Shown piece after piece: positions 40,948 through 47,176 of a stretch of 47,176 bases of DNA. Made by a program: the position numbers and the translations under genes. The stretch's first letter is position 1. Each line of letters starts with the position of its first letter. Origin of the DNA: Pseudomonas karstica (GTDB lineage Bacteria; Pseudomonadota; Gammaproteobacteria; Pseudomonadales; Pseudomonadaceae); assembly GCF_009707515.1 (NCBI RefSeq), contig NZ_WLYI01000037.1, positions 1-47,176 of the forward strand. The letters are read 5' to 3'. A model generated the notes under the pieces. That model saw only the letters and a list, made by a program, of their open reading frames with translations, was not told the origin of the DNA and made no database searches.

Positions 40948-42594
40948 ATGCATTCTGCAACGGCTGAGTACGATTACGTGGTGGTAGGCGCCGGCCCTGC
41001 GGGGTGCCTGCTGGCCAATCGGTTGTCCGCCAACCCAGCCCATCGCGTGCTGCTGCTTGAAGCCGGTGGCCGCGATAACTATCCCTGGATTCATATCCCC
41101 GTCGGCTACCTGTTCTGTATCGGCAACCCTCGCACCGACTGGTGCTTCAAGACCCAAGCCCAGGCAGGCCTGCAAGGTCGCGCCCTGAGCTACCCACGAG
41201 GCAAAGTGCTGGGCGGCAGTTCATCGATCAACGGCATGATCTATATGCGCGGCCAGGCACAGGACTACGATGGCTGGGCGGCCGATGACAATCCCGGTTG
41301 GGCCTGGGACGATGTGCTCCCCCTGTTCAAGCAAAGCGAAAACCATTTCGCCGGTGGCTCACAGTTTCATGGTGAAGGTGGTGAATGGCGTGTCGAACAG
41401 CAGCGCCTGCACTGGCCAATCCTCGATGCCTTTCGCGATGCAGCAAGACAAAGCGGTATCGCCAGCATCAGCGACTTCAACCAGGGCGACAATGAGGGCT
41501 GCGGCTATTTCCAGGTCAACCAGAAAACCGGGGTGCGCTGGAATGCGGCCAAGGCGTTTCTCAAGCCGATTCGCCAGCGCCCCAACCTCACCGTACTGAC
41601 CGAAGTTGAGGTCGATCGTGTGTTGCTGGAAAACAGCCGCGCTGCCGCCGTCATTGGCCGTCAGCAAGGCCAGCAAAACACCTGGCGGGCGCGTAAGGAA
41701 ATCATCCTGTGCGCCGGCTCCGTGGGTTCACCGGGGATTCTGCAACGCTCCGGCATTGGCCCGGCCAGCGTACTCAAGCCGCTGGGTATCGATGTTGTGC
41801 ATGAACTGCCGGGCGTCGGCGGCAACCTGCAGGATCACTTGCAACTGCGGCTGATCTACAAGCTGGAAAACGCCCGCACCCTGAACCAGGTCGCCGGCAC
41901 GCTGTGGGGCAAAATGGGCATGGGCCTGCGCTACCTGTATGACCGCAGCGGCCCGCTGTCCATGGCGCCCAGCCAACTCGGCGCGTTCGCCCGCTCGGGG
42001 CCGGAGCAGACGTCGGCCAACCTCCAATACCACGTTCAACCGCTGTCCCTTGAGCGTTTCGGCGAGCCGCTGCATGCGTTCCCGGCCTTTACCGCGTCGG
42101 TCTGCGACCTACGGCCACAAAGCCGTGGGCGCATCGATATTCGCTCAACCGATCCTCAGGACGCGCCGCTGATTCAGCCCAACTACCTCAGCCATCCGCA
42201 CGACTTGAAAGTCGCCGCCGACGCCATTCGCCTGACCCGGCGTATCGTGGCCGCGCCCGCGTTGAAGCTATTCAAGCCGGTGGAGTACCTGCCCGGCGAT
42301 GCCCTGCAAACCGAAGAGCAATTGCACGAAGCCGCTGCGCGGATCGGCACCACCATCTTCCACCCGGTAGGTACCTGTCGCATGGGCAGCGACAAGGACG
42401 CCGTGGTCGACGCGCAGTTACGGGTCCATGGCATCCCTGGCCTGCGCATCGCCGACGCCTCGATCATGCCGCGCATCACCTCTGGCAACACCTGTTCACC
42501 GACGCTGATGATCGCGGAAAAAGCCGCGCATCTGATCCTTTCGCCGAACACAAGGAGTCTCGCCACGGAGAAACAACGGGTTACATCGGTTTGA
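40948..42594 (+). CDS. GMC-family FAD oxidoreductase (choline-dehydrogenase-like)
   Basis: A 548-residue glucose-methanol-choline oxidoreductase. FAD motif VVGAGPAGCLLANRL is at residues about 12-26. GMC signature 1 is YPRGKVLGGSSSINGMIYMRG and signature 2 is GSVGSPGILQRSGIG. The C-terminal catalytic region has FHPVGTCRMG and SGNTCSPTLMIAEKAA. It oxidises a primary or secondary alcohol and passes electrons to the respiratory chain. It lacks the bet operon context of choline dehydrogenase, so the alcohol is unknown. The following MHS transporter probably imports the substrate. Confidence 0.9.
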   Translation: MHSATAEYDYVVVGAGPAGCLLANRLSANPAHRVLLLEAGGRDNYPWIHIPVGYLFCIGNPRTDWCFKTQAQAGLQGRALSYPRGKVLGGSSSINGMIYMRGQAQDYDGWAADDNPGWAWDDVLPLFKQSENHFAGGSQFHGEGGEWRVEQQRLHWPILDAFRDAARQSGIASISDFNQGDNEGCGYFQVNQKTGVRWNAAKAFLKPIRQRPNLTVLTEVEVDRVLLENSRAAAVIGRQQGQQNTWRARKEIILCAGSVGSPGILQRSGIGPASVLKPLGIDVVHELPGVGGNLQDHLQLRLIYKLENARTLNQVAGTLWGKMGMGLRYLYDRSGPLSMAPSQLGAFARSGPEQTSANLQYHVQPLSLERFGEPLHAFPAFTASVCDLRPQSRGRIDIRSTDPQDAPLIQPNYLSHPHDLKVAADAIRLTRRIVAAPALKLFKPVEYLPGDALQTEEQLHEAAARIGTTIFHPVGTCRMGSDKDAVVDAQLRVHGIPGLRIADASIMPRITSGNTCSPTLMIAEKAAHLILSPNTRSLATEKQRVTSV

Positions 42595-42596
42595 CC

Positions 42597-42718
42597 TGTA
42601 GTGTGGGAGCGAGGGGGATTCCTGGTTCTTGTTCGCGGAGGTCGTTAACGATAACGCGGGAAGCCTGGTACTCAACGTCGCTCTCAGGTTTTTCGCGAGC
42701 AAGCTCGCTCCTACAAAA
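42597..42718. repeat. REPIN (inverted pair of REP elements)
   Basis: A left REP remnant, TGTGGGAGCGAGGGGG (about 42603-42618), and a right inverted REP (42689-42718, core CGCGAGCAAGCTCGCTCCTAC) enclose about 70 bp between the GMC and MHS genes. The core matches the common Pseudomonas GTAGGAGCGAGCTTGCTCGCG family. It lies inside a probable operon. It may influence mRNA stability or termination between the two genes. Confidence 0.7.
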
Positions 42719-42750
42719 GAACAGCGGCGCCGATCCGGCGTCGACAGTGG

Positions 42751-42765
42751 AACAACAATAAATAA
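42751..42765 (+). promoter_or_regulatory. CA-rich tract before the MHS transporter (possible Hfq/Crc site)
   Basis: AACAACAATAAATAA lies 20-34 bp before the transporter start, just upstream of its GAGGG ribosome site. It is similar in composition to the tract before the partner GMC gene. Confidence 0.4.
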
Positions 42766-42784
42766 TCACTGTGAGGGCTACCCA

Positions 42785-44407
42785 ATGTCAGAACATGCTC
42801 AACCTCTGGACCCGGCGCTCGGCGCACGCGCCAGCAACGACACGCAAAAAGTCATCTTCGCCTCCTCTCTGGGGACGGTGTTCGAGTGGTATGACTTTTT
42901 CCTTTATGGCGCCCTGGCTGCGGTGATCAGCAAACAATTCTTTGCCGGGGTCAACGACACCACGGCCTTCATCTTCGCGTTGATGGCCTTCGCCGCCGGC
43001 TTTGTGGTGCGGCCGTTTGGCGCTCTGGTATTCGGGCGCCTCGGCGACATGATCGGGCGTAAATACACCTTCCTCGCCACCATCATCCTGATGGGCGTGG
43101 CGACCTTTTGCGTCGGCTTGCTGCCGACCTATTCCAGCATCGGCATTGCCGCGCCGATTATCCTGGTGGCGCTGCGCATGCTCCAGGGCCTGGCCCTGGG
43201 TGGCGAGTACGGCGGCGCGGCCACTTACGTTGCCGAGCACGCCCCGGCTGGCAAACGCGGTTTCCACACCAGTTGGATTCAGTCCACCGCCACCCTCGGC
43301 CTGCTGCTGTCCTTGCTGGTGGTACTGGCGTGCCGCTATTTCACCGGCGATCAATTCGAAGTCTGGGGCTGGCGCCTGCCGTTCCTGCTGTCGATCGTGC
43401 TGCTGGGGGTTTCCACCTGGATCCGCATGAGCCTGCATGAGTCGCCGGCCTTTCTGAAAATGAAAGAAGAAGGCAAGACCAGCAAGGCACCGATCCGCGA
43501 CTCCTTCGGCAAATGGGAAAATCTCAAGGTGGTGCTGATCGCCCTGTTCAGCATCAATGCCGGGCAAGCCGTGACGTTCTACGCCGCGCAGTTCTATGTG
43601 TTGTTCTTCCTCACACAGTTCCTGAAGATGGACCCGGCCCTGGCCAATATGCTGCTGATCATCAGCGTGGTGATCGGTGCACCATTCTTTATCTTCTTCG
43701 GCTGGCTGTCGGACAAAGTGGGACGTAAACCGGTGCTGATGGTCGGCCTGTTGCTGGCTACCCTGTTGTATTTCCCGATCTTCAAGGGCCTGGCCCACTA
43801 CACCAACCCGGCGATGGACCAGGCCAGCAACCAGGCGCCGATCACCGTGCTGGCGGACCCGGCCACTTGCACCTTCCAATTCGACCCGGTGGGCAAGGCG
43901 CGTTTCGACAGCCCATGCGACAAGGTCAAGACCTTCCTGGTCAAGCAGGGCCTGCCCTACAGCAGCGCTGCCGCCCCGACAGGCAGCCCGGTGCAGGTGA
44001 ACGTGGGCGAGGTACGCATTGACGGCTACGACGAAGCAGCCTTGAAGGGCGCAGTGGCACTGGCAGGTTATCCGCAGTCAGCCGATATGGCACAGGTCAA
44101 CAAAACCATGGTGGTGGTGCTGATCGTCGCGCTGATCCTCATCGCCGCGATGTGCTACGGGCCGCTGGCGGCGCTGATGGTAGAGTTGTTTCCGACCCGC
44201 ATCCGCTATACCTCGATGTCCTTGCCCTATCACATCGGCAACGGCTGGTTCGGCGGCTTCCTGCCCACGGTCTCGTTTGCCTTGGTGGTGTACACCGGCG
44301 ATATCTTCTATGGCTTGTGGTACCCGGTGGTAATTACCGGCGTGAGCCTGATTGTCGGGTTGTTCTGCCTTAAAGAAACCCGGAATGTGGATATCGATAG
44401 CGACTGA
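42785..44407 (+). CDS. MFS transporter, metabolite:H+ symporter (MHS) family, with periplasmic insertion
   Basis: A 540-residue MHS-family symporter related to ProP, ShiA and KgtP. The family N-terminus FASSLGTVFEWYDFFLYG and the loop GALVFGRLGDMIGRKYTF are clear. MHS proteins are usually about 430-460 residues; the extra length is a hydrophilic block of about 100 residues (roughly 340-440, from HYTNPAMDQASNQAP to ADMAQVNKT) with two cysteines, placed between membrane segments in the C-terminal half. GAGGG sets the ATG at 42785. It is likely paired with the upstream GMC enzyme. Substrate unknown, probably an organic acid or the alcohol oxidised by its partner. Confidence 0.88.
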   Translation: MSEHAQPLDPALGARASNDTQKVIFASSLGTVFEWYDFFLYGALAAVISKQFFAGVNDTTAFIFALMAFAAGFVVRPFGALVFGRLGDMIGRKYTFLATIILMGVATFCVGLLPTYSSIGIAAPIILVALRMLQGLALGGEYGGAATYVAEHAPAGKRGFHTSWIQSTATLGLLLSLLVVLACRYFTGDQFEVWGWRLPFLLSIVLLGVSTWIRMSLHESPAFLKMKEEGKTSKAPIRDSFGKWENLKVVLIALFSINAGQAVTFYAAQFYVLFFLTQFLKMDPALANMLLIISVVIGAPFFIFFGWLSDKVGRKPVLMVGLLLATLLYFPIFKGLAHYTNPAMDQASNQAPITVLADPATCTFQFDPVGKARFDSPCDKVKTFLVKQGLPYSSAAAPTGSPVQVNVGEVRIDGYDEAALKGAVALAGYPQSADMAQVNKTMVVVLIVALILIAAMCYGPLAALMVELFPTRIRYTSMSLPYHIGNGWFGGFLPTVSFALVVYTGDIFYGLWYPVVITGVSLIVGLFCLKETRNVDIDSD

Positions 44408-44418
44408 GCAGCAAGTGG

Positions 44419-44474
44419 CAAGCTTCAAGCGGCAAGAAAAAGCGATTCGGCTTTTACTTGTCGCTTGCAGCTTG
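44419..44474. repeat. Imperfect inverted repeat between the MHS transporter and topB
   Basis: CAAGCTTCAAGCGGCAAG (44419-44436) and CTTGTCGCTTGCAGCTTG (44457-44474) match at 16 of 18 positions as complements. The AAGCTTCAAGC/GGCAAG wording is a frequent intergenic repeat of fluorescent pseudomonads. It may help end transcription after the transporter gene; no clean T-tract is present. Confidence 0.65.
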
Positions 44475-44570
44475 AAACCTTCAGCTGTACATCCATACAG
44501 ATAAAGCTTGATCAACGCGGTCTACTTGCTCATCCTGCTCCCATTCAATTTCGTGATGAATGTGGTGACC

Positions 44571-46520
44571 ATGCGGCTGTTCCTCTGTGAAAAACCGTCC
44601 CAGGCCAAGGATATCGCCGCCGTACTCGGCGCGAGCCGACGTGGCGACGGTTGCTGGCTGGGGCCGGGGGTCACGGTAACCTGGTGCATCGGCCACCTGC
44701 TGGAAACCGCTCCGCCCGATGCCTACGACGCCAAGTACAAACGCTGGGTGCTGGCCGACCTGCCTATCGTCCCGGAAAAATGGAAGATGCTGGTCAAGCC
44801 CAGGACCGCCAGCCAGTACAAAGCGGTCAAGCGCTTGCTGGGGGAAGCCCAGGAACTGGTGATTGCCACTGATGCCGACCGGGAAGGCGAGATGATCGCC
44901 CGGGAACTGGTGGAACATTGCCGTTATCGTGGGCCAATCCAACGGTTGTGGCTCTCGGCGCTGGACGATGCCTCGATTCGCAAAGCCCTTACGGCACTAA
45001 AACCCGGCGCCGAAACCTTCAGCCTGTATCACTCGGCCCTGGGGCGTTCCCGTGCCGACTGGCTGATCGGCATGAACATGAGCCGCCTGTTTACCCTGCT
45101 GGGGCGCCAATCCGGCTATCAAGGCGTATTGCCGGTCGGCCGGGTGCAAACCCCGACCCTGCGCCTGGTCGTCGATCGCGACCGCAGCATCGCAGACTTC
45201 GTGCCGGTGGCTTACTGGGCCATCGATGTCGATTTGCTCCATGCCCCTATAACCTTTACCGCCCAATGGCGCGCCGCCGAAGACGTCTGTGACGATCAGG
45301 GCCGCTGTCTGAATCCACAGCGGGCCCGAGATGCCGCCGACGCCATGAACAACGCCAGCCATGCGCGGTTGATCAAGCTGCGCACCGAACGCATGCGCGA
45401 AGTGGCGCCTCTGCCCTTCGACCTCGGCACGCTGCAGGAAATCTGCTCGAAAAAACTCGGCCTTGGTGCCCAGGAAACCCTGGACATCGCCCAATCGCTC
45501 TACGAAACCCACAAAGTCATCACCTATCCGCGCAGTGATTGCGGCTATTTGCCCCTTAGTCAACACAGCGAGGCACCTGGCATTCTTGCAGCGCTGGGCC
45601 GGGCTGATCAGGCGGTCCAAGCCTTGATGCCGCATATCGACCCCCAGCGCCGCTCCCGGGCCTGGAACGATGCCAAGGTCAGCGCCCACCACGGCATCAT
45701 CCCCACTGGCGCCGGCAGGGACCTGGGGCAACTGACGGGCAAGCACCGCGCGGTCTACACCCTGATTCGTGCCCGCTACCTGGCGCAGTTCCTGCCCAAC
45801 CACGAATACGACCGTACCCAGGCCGATTTCGATTGCGCGGGCGAAGCCTTGCGGGCAGTGGGCAAAGTCATCGTCGAGCCGGGCTGGAAACGCGCACTGC
45901 CTGAAGCCCTGGCACCGACCAAGGGGCGCGAGGCGTCGGCGCCGCAGTCCTTGCCAACGCTGGTACAAGGCAATGATTACGCGGTAGCCAAGGTCAACCT
46001 CAAGGACCTGTGGACCCAACCGCCCAAGCCGTTCACCGAGGGCGACTTGATCAAGGCAATGAAAAACGTCGCCAAACTGGTGGAAGACCCATTGCTCAAG
46101 CAAAAGCTCAAGGACACCACCGGGATCGGTACCGAAGCCACCCGTGCAGGGATCATCCAGGGCTTGCTGGACCGGGGCTACCTGGTGAAAAACGGCAAGG
46201 CCCTGTCGGCGACACCGGCAGCGTTCAGCCTGATCGATGCAGTGCCACGGGCGATTGCCGATCCCGGCACCACGGCCATTTGGGAGCAGGCCCTGGACAT
46301 GGTCCAGAGTGGTGAAATGAGCCTGGAAGAATTCGTCGCCAAACAGGCCGCGTGGATGAGCAAACAGGTGGCGCGCTGTACCGGCATGCGTCTGACCATC
46401 AGCGGTCCGGCCAGCCTAGCGGGACGCGGAGCCACACCTTGGAAAAACAAGCGCAAACCGGCCAAGCGCAAGACAGCGAGCAGCCCCAGGCAGGCGAAAA
46501 AACCGATAAACAAGACGTAG
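44571..46520 (+). CDS. topB: DNA topoisomerase III
   Basis: A 649-residue type IA topoisomerase that decatenates DNA. The toprim domain has E7 in MRLFLCEKPSQAKDI and DADREGE at 101-107. GRVQTPTL is at 190-197 and the active-site tyrosine is Y319 in VITYPRSD. The C-terminal tail is basic (KNKRKPAKRKTASSPRQAKKP) with no zinc-finger cysteines, as in TopB. The ATG at 44571 gives the canonical start; an in-frame upstream reading from 44508 is rejected. It is a single-gene unit. Confidence 0.95.
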   Translation: MRLFLCEKPSQAKDIAAVLGASRRGDGCWLGPGVTVTWCIGHLLETAPPDAYDAKYKRWVLADLPIVPEKWKMLVKPRTASQYKAVKRLLGEAQELVIATDADREGEMIARELVEHCRYRGPIQRLWLSALDDASIRKALTALKPGAETFSLYHSALGRSRADWLIGMNMSRLFTLLGRQSGYQGVLPVGRVQTPTLRLVVDRDRSIADFVPVAYWAIDVDLLHAPITFTAQWRAAEDVCDDQGRCLNPQRARDAADAMNNASHARLIKLRTERMREVAPLPFDLGTLQEICSKKLGLGAQETLDIAQSLYETHKVITYPRSDCGYLPLSQHSEAPGILAALGRADQAVQALMPHIDPQRRSRAWNDAKVSAHHGIIPTGAGRDLGQLTGKHRAVYTLIRARYLAQFLPNHEYDRTQADFDCAGEALRAVGKVIVEPGWKRALPEALAPTKGREASAPQSLPTLVQGNDYAVAKVNLKDLWTQPPKPFTEGDLIKAMKNVAKLVEDPLLKQKLKDTTGIGTEATRAGIIQGLLDRGYLVKNGKALSATPAAFSLIDAVPRAIADPGTTAIWEQALDMVQSGEMSLEEFVAKQAAWMSKQVARCTGMRLTISGPASLAGRGATPWKNKRKPAKRKTASSPRQAKKPINKT

Positions 46521-46654
46521 AAGGGTGAAGAAACCGGAACAATGACGTTTTTCGACGAGATATACGCCGCTTTGGACCTTGCCCTGCCTTGGGCAGTCTA
46601 GGATTCTGTAGGGACTGCTAACCTCCCAACGATAACAATATCGGAGTGGCCTCC

Positions 46655-47095
46655 ATGAAAACCGTTGCGCAAGTGCTCAAGTCCAAAGACCAGAAAAACC
46701 AGCAAGTCCACACCATCCCACATGACCATACGGTGTTTGAAGCGCTGATCGTAATGGCGTCGAAAAACGTCGGTGCCTTGCCCGTTCTCAAAGATGGGAA
46801 AGTTGTCGGGATAATCAGTGAACGTGACTACGCCCGCAAGGTCATCCTTCATGGCCTGTCCTCCGTGACGACCAAGGCCCACGAGATCATGAACTCGCCG
46901 GTGATTACCGTTGACACCCACCAAACCGTCGAGAAATGCATGAACATCATGACCGACAGCCACCTGCGCCATCTTCCAGTGGTTGAGGACGGCCAACTCT
47001 TGGGCCTATTGTCCATCGGTGACTTGGTCAAGGAAGCCATTGCCGAACAGACGGACCTGATCAAACAACTGGAGCAGTACATTCGCGGCGAATGA
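46655..47095 (+). CDS. CBS-domain pair protein
   Basis: A 146-residue protein made only of two CBS motifs (residues about 8-65 and 78-135). PVLKDGKVVGIISERDYARKVI and LPVVEDGQLLGLLSIGDLVKEAI are the characteristic ends of each. CBS pairs bind adenosine nucleotides (AMP, ATP, SAM) and act as energy sensors. The ATG at 46655 has GGAG eight bases before it. A short inverted repeat (GCAGTC/GACTGC) lies in its leader. The partner protein, if any, is unknown. Confidence 0.88.
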   Translation: MKTVAQVLKSKDQKNQQVHTIPHDHTVFEALIVMASKNVGALPVLKDGKVVGIISERDYARKVILHGLSSVTTKAHEIMNSPVITVDTHQTVEKCMNIMTDSHLRHLPVVEDGQLLGLLSIGDLVKEAIAEQTDLIKQLEQYIRGE

Positions 47096-47118
47096 GGCCA
47101 CAAGCGGGAGTCGCCCCC

Positions 47119-47176
47119 TGTAGCCGCTGTCGAGGCACGAGGCTGCGATAAGGGCCGAAGGACCTTCAGCAATCTC
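47119..47176 (-). repeat. Inverted, truncated copy of the 121-bp repeat (cut by window end)
   Basis: TGTAGCCGCTGTCGAGGCAC and the following bases are the reverse complement of the 3' part of the array units at 39.4-39.9 kb (CTCGACAGCGGCTACA side). It lies 23 bp after the CBS-domain gene and continues beyond the window. Confidence 0.88.

Noticed and set aside
46572..46604. Possible promoter TTGGAC/TAGGAT before the CBS-domain gene
   Set aside because: The spacing is about 21 bp and the alternative TTGCCC gives 14 bp; neither fits sigma-70 well.

Overview
The window is chromosomal DNA of a Pseudomonas, most likely the P. fluorescens group. Evidence: an ampR-ampC pair whose regulator closely resembles P. 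aeruginosa AmpR, an acnB/miaE/universal-stress core block, high GC, and extragenic repeats of the REP/REPIN and CAGCGGCTACA types usual in these species. There are about 37 protein genes. I see no tRNA, rRNA, CRISPR array, prophage or insertion sequence.

Layout. 0.1-6.9 kb: a secreted SnoaL-like protein, a MocR regulator divergent from an EamA exporter, a PaaI-type thioesterase, a Tat-exported dienelactone hydrolase, ampR divergent from ampC, and a small Ada-type zinc protein. 6.9-14.4 kb: an itaconate catabolic operon on the minus strand (ich, acyl-CoA dehydrogenase, MmgE/PrpD, ict, ccl, dctP) with a divergent LysR regulator. It turns itaconate into acetyl-CoA and pyruvate, but the dctQM membrane subunits expected beside dctP are absent. 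14.7-23.8 kb: a trans-4-hydroxyproline regulon (deaminase, semialdehyde dehydrogenase, GntR regulator, epimerase, FAD oxidoreductase, four-gene ABC importer). Three near-identical copies of one operator tie it together. It leads to 2-oxoglutarate.

23.9-29.8 kb: an MFS protein, miaE, a tandem universal stress protein behind a perfect ANR/FNR box, and acnB behind a roughly 275-nt leader. 29.9-38.9 kb: an HAAAP permease, a 2-hydroxyacid dehydrogenase, an orphan TadG-like protein, a phosphotransferase/SDR pair, an AhpD-like protein divergent from a second MocR regulator, and a small ABM-fold protein. 38.9-47.2 kb: a periplasmic cupin, a 121-bp tandem repeat array, a LysR regulator divergent from a GMC oxidoreductase plus MHS transporter (with a REPIN between them), topB, and a CBS-domain protein. 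An inverted copy of the 121-bp repeat runs off the window end.

The most unusual signal is the acnB leader (26903-27045). It can fold into one long hairpin of four nested stems, about 48 base pairs. Every imperfect position inside those paired arms is a G-U wobble on the acnB strand, which points to a functional RNA. Other notable points: two copies of one LysR palindrome within the itaconate locus; an intrinsic terminator for that operon hidden inside the opposing Ada-like coding sequence; and CA-rich (Hfq/Crc-like) tracts next to the start codons of five genes, most of them catabolic or transport genes.
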